From positions 83,970,134 through 84,034,133 of the forward strand of contig OW388293.1 in the NCBI GenBank assembly GCA_936450465.1: a stretch of DNA of 64,000 nucleotides, read 5' to 3'. Origin of the DNA: Gibbula magus. Taxonomy: Eukaryota; Mollusca; Gastropoda; Trochida; Trochidae. A program made the translations under genes and the position numbers. Shown piece by piece: positions 19,279-30,456 of the stretch (the first letter of the stretch is position 1; each line of letters opens with the position of its first letter). The notes under the pieces were generated by a model that was not told the DNA's origin, did not search any database, and worked only from the letters and a program-made list of their open reading frames with translations.

Positions 19279-19420
19279 ACAGGGATTCGATATCGTAATT
19301 AAATGTAGGTAAACCCCAGTTTAAACTCTACACCCTATACTATATAGAGTAGTATATAGGATGTAGAGGCTTTTTAAACTAAGTTTTACCTACGTTTTAA
19401 TTACAACATCGAATCCCTGT
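19279..19420. repeat. 142-bp foldback
   Basis: ACAGGGATTCGAT at the left is complementary to ATCGAATCCCTGT at the right, and inner arms (GTAATTAA...GTAGGTAAA; CTCTACA...TGTAGAG) continue the pairing. It looks like a non-autonomous DNA transposon. Confidence 0.8.
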
Positions 19421-19490
19421 GGTTTCAATGCTTGAACAGGATATTCCTGCATGTATTTCTTTCATAATCTTCCTTACGGTATCTAAGCTA

Positions 19491-19654
19491 GATAAAACAC
19501 GAGACGTAGGTTATGCTTGGGTGGGTAAAACCCTCGGAAAGAAAGCTTCGCGGAGAAGTAAGACCTCAAGCTTCGCTTTCGGTCTTACTTCTCGCTCAGC
19601 TTTCATTCCTCAGGTTTTACAATCCCAAGCATAACCTACGTCTCGTGTTTTATC
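19491..19654. repeat. 164-bp near-perfect foldback 21 bp before peptide gene A
   Basis: The arms are about 80 bp each, starting GATAAAACACGAGACGTAGG at the left with the complement at the right end. Only a few mismatches occur and the central loop is very short. It ends 21 bp before the start codon at 19,676, so it could form a strong hairpin in the leader or promoter of gene A. Absent from copy B. Confidence 0.88.
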
Positions 19655-19675
19655 CTACACGTAATTACTCATCAG

Positions 19676-19862
19676 ATGAGACGACTGATACTGTACGCGT
19701 GTGTGTGTGCTACCGTGCTGACCCTCACATCGAGCGAGGTGTACCATCCCCCGTGTCTGCGCTGGGGCAGGAGGAGGAGGAGGAGCTGTTTCAGGAGGGG
19801 GATCCTGCGTCCCTCCCGGGTGTTCTCCTCCCTGCGCCTGACTGTAGGAGGCAGAGGTACAG
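19676..19862 (+). CDS. Arginine-rich two-cysteine secreted peptide A, exon 1
   Basis: ATG 19,676 opens a signal peptide (MRRLILYACVCATVLTLTSS) followed by the mature part YHPPCLRWGRRRRRSCFRRG and a short Arg/Ser/Leu tail. Two cysteines ten residues apart could form one disulfide loop around five consecutive arginines. The exon ends at 19,862 with CAG/GTGAGA in phase 1. Joined in frame to 23,196-23,227 it gives about 72 residues. A cationic core with an acidic tail is a layout known in several invertebrate antimicrobial precursors, but I recognise no family and infer the role only. The ATG lies directly after CAG, so a 5'-UTR intron may end here. Confidence 0.72.
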
Positions 19863-19994
19863 GTGAGATACCCTCCATTGGCTTTTGAAATCCAAAATAC
19901 GAAAAAAGAGATAAATTGGAAATTGACAGTAAGTATCTCATAAACCGAGTCGAAACATTATCTTAGTGTTTTTGCACCGGTGTTTAAAGAGCCA

Positions 19995-20815
19995 TCAAGG
20001 ATGTTGATAAATATATAGGAAAATTGCCAAAAATCTAGCTCCGTGAAGTATATACACTTAATTTTCCCCAATTTTGTCGACCCAAAATAAGCCGAAAAAT
20101 TGCACTAATTAGTAAAGGTGTTTTCCAGTCTAAATGTAGATCCAGTCTATTATTTTCAAGCGCAAAGCATTATGGTCTAAGTCACACAATGTTTACAACG
20201 ACACGAAAGAATAACAAAGTTTATGACCAATGAAAGAAATTGAAATATATAATTGTTGGCGGTTATTTATTTACCATTGTATTTAATTATGTATTTGCTA
20301 CATAAATTTGAATAATTGTTTTACCCAACTAGGTATTTTGCTTGAAGTTTATAATTAATGAGAGTAAACATTTGTCATTATTTGCTGGTCTTATCTCAAT
20401 AAAAAGTACATTAAACAGGCAATAATTTAAGGTGCAAATTCTCAGGACATTTTAAAACATTGTTTATAAAGCAATCGTCACATTCAGTAATGTGTGACAA
20501 GGGTAACTTGCTAGAGAAGCACGTTCAGCACGTGCAGCACTTGCGGTACAGACCAGCCTTTAAAGTTTCGGAAGCGCTTGCTGTTTGTGTTGTACGTTTT
20601 ATGCAATAAAGGGGATTCTGTTTATATGACGTCAGATACTCTTAGCGCGCGCTACTTAAAAGCGTACTTCTCTTTGAAACCGGATTTCATTACATTGTCG
20701 TGATATGAAAATTATTTATCACATGTCATGTTGTAGATAAAATATTTCTCTGGCGATTGACGTTATAAGTATATTTTCCAAAATATTTTTTTATTTGAAA
20801 CACTAACATCCTTGA
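19995..20815. mobile_element. 821-bp insertion with 11-bp inverted ends in copy A intron
   Basis: Begins TCAAGGATGTT and ends AACATCCTTGA. The block is missing from copy B, where GTTTAAAC runs to the TTGAGAAAAATGC side with a short AT-rich filler. No coding domain. Probably a non-autonomous DNA transposon. Confidence 0.65.
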
Positions 20816-21780
20816 GAAAAATGCCAAAAGTTGACCTTGCTAGCGGTGCGAAGTCACGTGACACAGAGGAAACAATATAACACACATTAACCAACCAAAA
20901 ATGACGTGTCAAACGTCTGTAAATTAAACAAAACCCTTCGCAAACGGACACCAACGTTACAACAATCGCCATTATTTCTTTATTTCAATTTCCAATATTA
21001 CAGCGATGTTTGGGGAGTTGATTGACAAGCCGAGAATATATAAAACAATATTTCTTTGATGCTGGAAGACTGATACACGCTTTGATAAAACTATCACTAA
21101 CGTTGTCTCTAAATGCCGTCCGAGCGTCAAATACCTACTAACTCTGCGTTACGCTTACATGTACCATTAGACCTGACACATGTCCAATTAGGAATGTTCT
21201 ACTCCTCAATGGATCGCTACTGATCACCTTTGACATTTTGTTTATATCAAATGGCTGTGACAACGTCGGCTTTCGCCTACAACGTTTAAACTTAATAGTA
21301 ATAACTGGATCCTAAAGCGTGTAACCGATTGAAGAACACTGCACGTGGAGTCTAACCACACCCTACATACTCTATATGAACAACCGATGTAAGCAGCATT
21401 TACGGGAATTATTAAACAACTGTCAGTTCAGACAGTATTTTTGTATGATGCGTCAACACACGAGCTGAGTGAACATGGTACTCATCTAAGACACTTTACA
21501 ATTTGAAAGATTTTAAGTTAGAGTAAAGCATAAAAATGAACGTCTGAAAAAAATAGTTTGAACCTCAAGTTACTTTCCTGATAATGTGAAAAATGTGGTT
21601 GCATCGGTGCAACATTTCTGTGGTACAGAGTTAGTTATCCCAAAACTTCTACCAGGTTTTGTTGTATTATACGAGTTAATACAAGTTGGTGACAACCTTA
21701 TTTTTCCCGGTAGTTTATGGTTATGGCAAAATCCCTATTTGTTTTTATTTCAGTCTCACCTCAAAATGTTACAAACATAG

Positions 21781-22197
21781 AATTCATACTTCAATAGTAA
21801 AAAGGAAATAAAACGTTCAGCCATACGGTCCGGAATTATGAGAGACAATTGTCTCATGGAAATATTTGGACAATAAAATATTGGAGTATAACAGAATAAT
21901 AAAAAGGGTAAATTTAAAGATAAAAAGATGCAGTACGCCTTTTAAAGGGACAGGAGCACATATTTTGCAAATTTTATTTTTACAAATTATGTTAATAGTT
22001 TATGTCATTTATATTTACCTTAGAGATTAAAACATCTTGTTACACAAAGCCCATTAACCGTAGTGGTAATAATGGTGTTGCGTATAAAGCTAAAAATTCA
22101 TGGCGGCCATTTTATTGTGAACACGTTTTATTATTTCAAATGACAAAAACGATTCCCATGGCTTTACCCAACCATGTGCACTCATCTTAAACCTGAT
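21781..22197. other. 417-bp block present only in copy A
   Basis: Copy B joins ACAAACATAG directly to ATTTTCCAAAG. In A the two are separated by about 417 bp without clear inverted ends. It may be a deletion from B. Confidence 0.55.
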
Positions 22198-22364
22198 TTT
22201 CCAAAGAGAGAAGGGTGTTTTACTATTGATGATATTATTTTTCAAATAGTGAGCGTCAAAAACGTGCTACTGCCCCTTTAAGAATATGAAGACAGGTTTT
22301 CGAAGTTACATTAAACATAACTTGATCACCATCCTTCGGCATACAAAGGACAATGCATTGAAAC

Positions 22365-22795
22365 ATGATCTTAAGTTTTAATAAGTTATATACACTAATA
22401 GCTAGGTTTAGTAAAGGGACAATCAACGTACCGATCAGGTTCTATCTTTTAGCGGCGCTACTCCTCATCTTAACAATGCTAGTGATTTTCATTGAAGGAG
22501 ACATGTCAAAGTTGACATTCAATTCACAGCCAAAATCCATTTTGAAACTGCATTATGTGCATAACTCATAACTGATTTAAATAAGATTGAAAATGATCGA
22601 GCTTTCCGTCTGAAATCTGACTAGAACATTCAAATTCCGAACTATAATGTTACTGGTAACCCGATTAAGATCTAACTGACACAGACCTCTAAAGACTGGA
22701 CACTACCCTTCATTGACATCAACTGTTTGGGACCAACACATATAAATATTATTCGGGGCACACTTGCGAACACCAAGAAAAATAATGCATAGCTC
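22365..22795 (+). pseudogene. Type II membrane-protein pseudogene, copy A
   Basis: From an ATG, a 24-residue basic N-terminus leads into one membrane segment (FYLLAALLLILTMLVIFI) and a short luminal stalk (EGDMSKLTFNSQPKS). This is the layout of Golgi type II enzymes. In copy A a one-base loss after HYV shifts the frame and stops it at 22,569-22,571. The homologous downstream text (SKDWTLPFIDINCLGP) continues with stops. I cannot identify the parent family. The lack of introns suggests a retrocopy or fragment that predates the duplication. Confidence 0.45.
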
Positions 22796-23195
22796 TGTTA
22801 TTAACATCTTTGATAAACAATTATGTATAAGTACCCCATATTCAATAGTAGATCATACCATAGCCTGGTACAACCGAGGGTAAGTTTGATATTGTATACC
22901 TCCCAAAAGCTTGCACTTGCTTATAAGTAGACCTAAAGCCCTACCAGCTAAAGCGCTAAATTTTAGCCATAAGGCCATAATGGTCTGCTAAAATGCTAAA
23001 GTAAAGTGAACCAACTTCTAGTTGCACACAATAAACATCATAAGTTCTATCAACCGAATATCCTCTAAAATGTCTAAGAGTTTATTTTTTCACCAACATT
23101 TGTTTTGGCTTGGAATACCTTTACAACTTTGACATACTTTATAAATCCCAAATATGGCATGTGGAAGTAGTTATTTCGATGTTTCTTCTTTACAG

Positions 23196-23227
23196 ATGCC
23201 GCAGAAGATGATACAGACTTGATGTGA
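23196..23227 (+). CDS. Peptide A, terminal exon (acidic tail)
   Basis: A polypyrimidine tract and TTTACAG acceptor precede an exon that, in phase 1, reads DAAEDDTDLM and stops at 23,225-23,227. AATAAA overlaps the next bases (23,232-23,237) and a GT-rich stretch follows, as expected at a polyadenylation site. Phase agreement with exon 1 and conservation in copy B support the join. Extra internal exons in the 3.3-kb intron cannot be excluded. The predicted tail has five acidic residues, balancing the basic core. Confidence 0.6.
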
Positions 23228-23231
23228 TGTT

Positions 23232-23237
23232 AATAAA
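23232..23237 (+). terminator. Polyadenylation signal of peptide gene A
   Basis: AATAAA five bases after the stop, followed by GTGTTGGTGTG downstream. Present in copy B at 29,328-29,333. Confidence 0.6.
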
Positions 23238-24271
23238 ATCAATGAGTCTTCAGATGATGAACCAATGGTGTTGGTGTGTTTCTTTACTCAGAAATCAGAT
23301 GAAAAATAAGGATTAGCAAACCAATATGTTCGCTGTAGACCAATAGCAGCAACAACGTATCTTTTATTAAGATGCAGATATAAATAAAGAAAAAGGGTTA
23401 AGCAAGCCCTATATCTAAAACTGAAATGTGATGCTGTGGATATGTTACGGTGATTTGACCGGATTAATCTCTTTCGACATACAGGTTATGTGACTAATTT
23501 CCCCGAAGTCAAATAATTAATGTTGAAATTCTAATGAATTACAACTGAAGTTGGTTTGACCAAAAATGAACATTGTCCTTGTGAGGACACCATGTGATAA
23601 ACAAGAGGTCCAGATGACGAAAACAAGCATGTTGTAACAAGTAACTGGTGGTTAAATTCTATACTTTTTTTTAACAATTCAAACAATAATTGAAAAAAAA
23701 TCTGACATCAAGCGATTTTGCAATGCATTTCTATTCTCTTGAGATCAATCTGGTAATTAAACACTCTTCTATGCTTTAGAGGGGTCATATTACAGTAAAT
23801 GCTGGCCGGATTTCCTCATTATGAAACCTTTCTTTAATTGGCCTTTTTTCCAAAACCTGTATTTTTGAAAGAACATACTGATGGAACAGATGACACTTAA
23901 ACGGCAGTTACTAAAGGTGTGATCAGTTCTCTTGAAAAAGGGAATAATAAATCACATTAAATCATAACATAATACTGACTCTAAATACATATATATATGT
24001 CAGTATAACTAAACATCGGCACCATATTTGGACATATATACATATCTATCCATTTGAATTGGTACAGACACATTGGGAGACAACAATGTTATTATGATAC
24101 GTGTATTTGTTTCCCTGATGAAAGAGTGACTCATAGTCACCTGTACACTGTGATGCACGAGTGTGTCTATACGTGTTAAGTGCATATATTTGTGTGCCAC
24201 TTTCTGGATCCTGCTTCAAGTGTAGACCAGCCACCTTCACTGATTATTCCAACATACACCCAATCACACCT

Positions 24272-24356
24272 ATGCAGATGTTACTACTGATATCGACATT
24301 ATTTAATGTCGAGTGCAGCGTTGCATGTGAGAAGGGATACATCACTCTCACAAAAG
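24272..24356 (+). CDS. Signal-peptide exon of a further secreted protein, copy A
   Basis: ATG 24,272 gives MQMLLLISTLFNVECSVACE then KGYITLTK and a strong donor (AAAG/GTAAGT at 24,357) in phase 1. The first 14 residues are a plausible signal peptide and the exon is conserved in copy B with three or four replacements. No following exon was found with confidence. Alternatively the ATGCAG/ATG acceptor-like site inside it could make this a downstream exon of peptide gene A; in that phase it would read DVTTDIDII and stop, also acidic. Confidence 0.45.
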
Positions 24357-24901
24357 GTAAGTGGTACTGTTTCCATCGTCGTGCGTTAACATTACCGCTT
24401 GTAAACTTTGGTAATACGTCTACTTTATATATTCTTGATGGCATTTAACTACTTCATTAATTTATGAACAAAATGCCGGTTTAAAATATTTTATTTTTAA
24501 AAGGAGACTGTTAATGGTTATTATCAAAAACCCGTGATGATGACCTGTTACTAATTTTAAGATGTTTGGCTTTACATCTCCCTATTCTGAAGTGTAAACT
24601 ATTATGTCATTATGTATGGAAACTTACGATGATAAAGTTTGTTAGAAAAAAAGGGAACAACTTCAATTTCACAGTATTAAATATTAACTTCCCTTCAAGG
24701 GAAAACAGTGGACCAGCTGTTATAATCTAGCAACCCCCCTTATATAACAATTTTGTCCATATAAACCGAACACCAAGAGCATGTTACCTCTCTTTAAACC
24801 ATATAAAGTTATGTTCTCAGAGGAACTTGGTTTGATGGATTTTAACGTCTTATGAGTTCAGTCTTTTGTTCTTAAAAACCTAGAAAATTTACTGATAAGT
24901 A

Positions 24902-25431
24902 CACTGACGGGCAAAAGAAAGTATATGGATCAGTTGTATTTATCATATGTATAATTTTCAAATTCAAATATCTCGAGTTTTTGACGTCGTATTAAAAAAC
25001 CAACTAGTCTGTGAAATTAGTCCAAAAAATTCAATCATTCAAAAAATACCTCTTCCCGGTTTGATTTAAAAAAAAAAAAATTTAAAATTTAAATTTTGGA
25101 ATTCCCCCAAATTAATTTTGATAGAACACAACTGTTCGTCGACATGTAACACATTCTCTGTGTGAAAATCAATAAATGTGCTCCGTCCTGCAGACATTTA
25201 CAACATTTTGAACATGGTAGGGGTCATGTTGGTGTAAATTTCATTTCTTACCCCTGTCTACTTTAAATAATGATATTTTAGTTAAAAAATAGAACAGTCA
25301 CAAATTATGTCATTCAAACTATTGTCGAAAGATGTTATTGTATCGTTCCATAATCAAATGCATCTCATTTCTTTAAAATATTGAATTAATCGAAAACAAG
25401 TGAGTGTTATACTTTCTTTTGCCCGTCAGTT
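24902..25431. mobile_element. 530-bp TA-flanked MITE (Tc1/mariner-like), copy 1
   Basis: Inverted ends ACTGACGGGCAAAAGAAAGT sit within TA target sites at 24,900-24,901 and 25,432-25,433. The site is empty in copy B near 30,975. No transposase frame. A second copy lies at 39,104-39,627. Confidence 0.85.
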
Positions 25432-27051
25432 TATGTTATCGCCATGCTTTCATGGGTTGGGTCAATTTCCTATTTACGGTCATAGTAACATGGAAGGGAA
25501 ACTTGTTAAAAAGGTAAGAAAGTGAGCCAAAATGTTTTTGTCTACTTTGATAATGGATACAAACTTATAAAAATACAATCAGTTTTAGTTTTTGTATTAG
25601 CTGTATTCGTTATTTTCTAAAAACAATAACCAAATACTGAGATTAGTAATGTTTCTCATCTAAACACAATTCCACGATTCTATATTCGATTCTTATATAT
25701 CTAAAACCACAACGTGTATTCAGTTGTATTTATTGCTTGTCTAGTATCAGAGTCGTCCGTAAAATATCACTAAGTCGCTGTGATGGTCGTGTACAGCAGT
25801 GTTAAGGTTTCTGGTTCGAGACGGACTGTCAGAAAAACATTGCATATTAGTACTTGCAATTGGAGTTATTGGTCACTAACTAGTCAGCTAGTCATATATA
25901 CACATCTCAGTGTTAACATATTTGATATTTGAAGAGGGACAATCTTAGCTAATATCCTTGCTGGGAGGATCTTGTAAACTTTAATCAGACTCTTTTTTTT
26001 TATGTAAGCATCGTACCCAAGAAAAGTTTAGTGCCTTTTTAAAAACGAACGACGGGAAACCATTGTGCAAATTAGTCCTGTTACTTTACCTTATAAACCG
26101 CAACAAATCAAATCTACAGTAAGTTACTATATTTATTGTTTATGTACACTGTCAGTGTGATGCTTTGTCGTACAACATGGTAGCGCTGTAACGAGATTCA
26201 TTTCCTCTTAGAGTGTAGCTTTTATTCAGACCTCCGTTTTAAATTTTTAGATTCCCACACATGTAATTTAATTAAAACTCTTAATAATTTATCTGTTGAT
26301 TTTACAAAATGGAAAAAAAACATTTAAACATAAAAAGTATGTTTCTAAGACGTCAGTCTTTTACCTAATTTCCATTTCCATTTTACACTTTTATTGCTTT
26401 ATTTCCTTTATCCCGTTTTACCAGTACATATCAATTTGTATGTTGTATATATGAAATTTTGTTTTTAACAGTGTCTCATAAGCCAAACAATGGCAAGTTG
26501 TCAAACAATGGCAAGTTCTTACCACTGTTATATTCATGTACACGTTTATCTTGTGACACTTTAAATAAACTATTTCTGTCTGTCTGTAACTGTATTATAC
26601 CTAATTACATTGTACTATAGGTCTCCGGGCAGTATATACAAGCCAATAGGCTCTGTCTTTCTGTCTGTCAATAAGGCATCACATCAGGGTATTATAAGGG
26701 TTTACAAAGCCCTCTCACACAAAGAATGGGACGTCCCACGGAGATAAGAACTGAACTGAAAGGGTGTTAACACATCGTGAGGCATATTAATATTGATAAT
26801 GTCCACGTAGGGCTCATTTAAAATATTAAGTCAGTAAACACTGTATCTTTCACCTTAAAATTTAACATCTTAATTAATATTTGAAGAGTGACATTCCAAG
26901 GGAGATTAAGTTCATAAAAATCCATATCAAGGAGACATAACTTGAATAATAGCCCGGTCCTGTGACACAGCCGGTCGTTACGAAAAATAGCATCCCCATG
27001 AACAATAGCGTGACATCACTTGAGGTTTAAAGATATGTAATTATTCATCAG

Positions 27052-27241
27052 ATGAGACGACTGATATTGTGCGTGTGTGTGTGTGCTACCGTGCTGACCC
27101 TCACACTGAGCGAGGTGTACCATCCCCCATGTCCACGCTGGGGCAGGAGGAGGGGGAGGGGGAGCTGTTTCAGGAGGGGGATCCTGCGTCCCTCCCGGGT
27201 GTTCTCCTACCCGCGCCTGACTGTAGGAGGCAGAGGTACAG
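27052..27241 (+). CDS. Arginine-rich two-cysteine secreted peptide B, exon 1
   Basis: Paralogue of peptide A: signal peptide MRRLILCVCVCATVLTLTLS, then YHPPCPRWGRRRGRGSCFRRG and the same basic tail. The cysteines are 11 residues apart, one more than in A. The exon ends at 27,241 with CAG/GTGAGA in phase 1 and joins 29,292-29,323. Upstream, the sequence runs without the 940-bp block that separates gene A from its ancestral leader, so B may keep the original promoter. Antimicrobial or signalling activity is a guess. Confidence 0.72.
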
Positions 27242-28538
27242 GTGAGATACCCTCCATTGACTTTTGAAATCCAAAATACGAAAAAAGAGATAAAGTGGAT
27301 ATTGACAGTAAGTATCTCATAAACCGAGTCGAAACATTATCTTTGTGTTTTTGCACCTGTGTTTAAACAATATTCAATAAACAATAAACAATATATTTTG
27401 AGAAAAATGCAAAAACCTTGCTGGCGGTGCGAAGTCACGCGACACAGAGGACAAAATATAACACACATTAACCAACCAAAAATGACGTGTTAAACGTCTG
27501 TTAACAAAACCCTTCGCAAACGGACACCAACGTTACAACAATCGCCATTATTTCTTTATTTCAATTTCCAATATTACAGCCATGTTTGGGGAGTTGATTG
27601 ACAAGCCGAAAATTTATAAAACAATATTTCTTTGATGCTGGAAGACTGATACACGCTTTGATAAAACTATCGCTAACGTTGTCTCTAAATGCCGTCACGA
27701 GCGTCAAATACCTACTAACTCTGCGTTACGCTTACATGTACCATTAGACCTGACACATGTCCAATTAGGAATGTTCTACTGCTCAATGGATCGCTACTGC
27801 TCACCTTTGACATTTTGCTTATATCAAATGGCTGTGACAACGTCGGCTTTCGCCTACAACGTTTAAACTAATAGTAATAATTGGATCCTAAAGCGTGCAA
27901 CCGATTGAAGAACACTGCACATGGAGTCTAACCATACCCTACGTACTCTATATGAACAACCGATGTAAGCAGCATTTACGGGAATTATGAAACAACCGTC
28001 AGTTTCTAAATTCCGTTCAGACAGTATTTTTTTTATGATGTGTCAACACACGAGCTGAGTGTACATGGTACTCATCTTAGACACTTTACAATTTGAAAGG
28101 TTTTAAGTTTGAATAAAGCATAAAAATGAACGTCTGAAAAAAATAGTTTGAACCTCAAGTTACTTTATTGCTAATGTGAAAAATGTGGTTGCATCGATGC
28201 AACATTTCTGTGGTACAGAGTTAGTTACCCCAGAACTTCGACCAGGTTTCGTTGTATTATACGAGTTAATACAAGTTGGTGATAACCTCATCTTTCCCGG
28301 TAGTGTATGGTTATGGCAAAATCCCTATTTGTTTTTATTTCAGTCTCACCTCAAAATGTTACAAACATAGATTTTCCAAAGAGAGAAGGTTGTTTTACTA
28401 TTGATGATATTATTTTTCAAATAGTGAGCTTTAAAAACGTGCTACTGCCCCTTTAAGAATATGAAGACAGGTTTTGGAAGTTACAATAACATAACTTGAT
28501 CACCACCCTTCGGCATACAAAGGACAATGCATTGAAAC

Positions 28539-28965
28539 ATGATCTTAAGTTTTAATAAGTTATTTACACTAATAGCTAGGTTTAGTAAAGGGAGAATCAA
28601 CGTACCGATCAGGTTCTATCTTTTAGCGGCGCTACTCCTCATCTTAACAATGCTAGTGATTTTCATTGAAGGAGATATGTCAAATTTGACATTAAATTCA
28701 CAGCCAAAATCCATTTTGAAACTGCATTATGTGGATAAACTCATATCTGATTTAAATAAGATTGAAAATGATCGAGCTTTACATCTGAAATCTGACTAGA
28801 ACATTCAAATTCCGAACTATAATGTTACTGGTAACCCGATTAAGATCTAAATGACACAGACCTCTAAAGACTGGACACTACCCTTCATTGACATCAACTG
28901 TTTGGGACCAACCCATATAAATATTATTCGGGGCACACTTGCGAACATCAAGAAAAAGAATGCAT
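28539..28965 (+). pseudogene. Type II membrane-protein pseudogene, copy B
   Basis: The same reading frame as copy A but without the frameshift. It runs 86 codons to TAG at 28,797, then continues in the same frame through NIQIPNYNVTGNPIKI, a second stop, and MTQTSKDWTLPFIDINC to a third. Stops shared or in frame with the remaining homology mark it as decayed, with the copies broken differently. Confidence 0.45.
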
Positions 28966-29291
28966 AGCTCTGTTATTAACATCTTTGATAAACAATTATG
29001 TATAAGTACCCCATATTCAATAGTAGATCATACCATAGCCTGGTACAACCGAGGGTAAGTTTGATATTGTATACCTCCCAAAAGCTTGCACTTGCTTATA
29101 AGTAGACCTAAAGCCGTACCAGCTAAAGCACTAAATTTTAGCCATAAGGCCATAAGTTCTATCTAAAATGTCTTAGAGTTTAATTTTCCACCAACAGCTG
29201 TTTTGGCTGGGAATACCTACAACTTTGACATACATGATAAATCCCAAAAATGGCATGTGGAAGTAGTTATTTCGATTTTTCTTCTTTACAG

Positions 29292-29323
29292 ATGCCGCAG
29301 AAGATGATACAGACTTGATGTGA
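29292..29323 (+). CDS. Peptide B, terminal exon (acidic tail)
   Basis: TTTACAG acceptor, then DAAEDDTDLM and TGA at 29,321-29,323 in phase 1, identical in protein to the tail of peptide A. AATAAA follows at 29,328-29,333. Confidence 0.6.
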
Positions 29324-30371
29324 TGTCAATAAAATCAATGAGTCTTCAGATGATGAACCAATGGTGTTGGTGTGTTTCTTTACTCATAAGCCAGATGAAA
29401 AATAAGGATAAGCACACGAATATGTTCGCTGTAAACCAAAAGCATTAACAACTTATCTTATATCAATATACAGAAATACATAAAGAAACATGGTTAAGCA
29501 AGCCCTATATCTAAAACTGAAATGTGATGCTGTGGATATGTTACGATGATTTGACTGGATTAATCTCTTTCGACATAAAAGTAGGTTATGTGACTAATTT
29601 CCCCGAAGTCAAATAATTAATGTTGAAATTCTAATGAATTACAACTGAAGTTGGTTTGACCAAAAATGAACATTGTCCTTGTGAGGACACCATGTGATAA
29701 ACAAGAGGTCCAGATGACGAAAACAAGCATGTTGTAACAAGTAACTGGTGGTTAAATTCTATACTTTTTTTTAACAATTCAAACAATTATTGAAAAATAA
29801 TCTGACATCAAGCGATTTTGGAATGCATTTTCTATTCTTTTGACATCAATCTGGTAATTAAACACTCTTCTATGCTTTAGATGGGTCATTACAGTAAATG
29901 TTGGCCGGATTTCCTCATTATGAAACCTTTCTTTAATTGGCCTTTTTTCCAAAATCTGTATTTTTGAAAGAACATACTGATGTAACAAATGACCCTTAAA
30001 CGACAGTTACAAAGGATTAGCTCTCTTGAAAAAGGGAATAATAAATCACATTAAATCATAACATATTACTGACTCTAAATACATATGTCAGTATAACTAA
30101 ACATCGGCACCATATTTGGTCATACATACACACACAGTTGGTAACGGAGTCCATTTGAATTAGTACAAGTACATTGGGAATTTTTTTTTTATTATGATAC
30201 TTGTATTTGTTTCCCTGATGAAAGAGTGACTCATAGTCACCTGTACACTGTGATGCACGAGTGTGTCTATACGTGTTAAGTGCATATATTTGTGTGTCAC
30301 TTTCTGGATCCTGCTTCAAGTGTAGACCAGCCACCTTCAATAATTATTCCAACACACACCCAATCACACCT

Positions 30372-30456
30372 ATGCAGATGTTACTACCGATATGTACATT
30401 ATTTAATGTCGAGTGCAGCGTTGCATGTCAGAAGGGATACATCACTCTCACAAAAG
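30372..30456 (+). CDS. Signal-peptide exon of a further secreted protein, copy B
   Basis: Paralogue of 24,272-24,356 with the same length (85 bp), start, phase-1 end and donor (GTAAGT at 30,457). It reads MQMLLPICTLFNVECSVACQ followed by KGYITLTK. Conservation of the start, length and donor supports a real exon. The rest of the gene is not identified. Confidence 0.45.

Larger units (their letters stand above)
18721..19660. mobile_element. 940-bp insertion in copy A upstream of peptide gene A
   Basis: Copy B reads AAAGATAT directly into GTAATTATTCATCAG before the start codon. In copy A these two parts are 940 bp apart. The block contains two foldbacks (19,279-19,420 and 19,491-19,654). No coding domain is seen. 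A compound insertion is more likely than a precise deletion from B, but polarity is not proven. Confidence 0.7.
17276..25682 (+). repeat. Tandem segmental duplication, copy A (8.4 kb)
   Basis: Collinear with 25,694-31,200 at high identity from the TATATATCT(T/A)AAACCACAACG start through a shared AATACTGAGATTAGTAATG near the end. Copy A is about 2.9 kb longer. The surplus is accounted for by six blocks absent from B: 18,221-18,327, 18,721-19,660, 19,995-20,815, 21,781-22,197, about 22,990-23,050, and 24,902-25,433. Each copy carries one arginine-rich peptide gene, one type II membrane-protein pseudogene and one signal-peptide exon. Confidence 0.92.

Noticed and set aside
19672..19941. Minus-strand frame opposite peptide gene A, and the +1 frame 19,513-19,866
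   Set aside because: Antisense or shifted shadows of the exon. The signal peptide, splice phase and conservation favour the 19,676 frame.
21586..21780. 64-codon frame conserved in both tandem copies (also 28,176-28,370)
   Set aside because: It has no ATG (starts at GTG) and no domain. Similarity is expected from the recent duplication of the whole segment.
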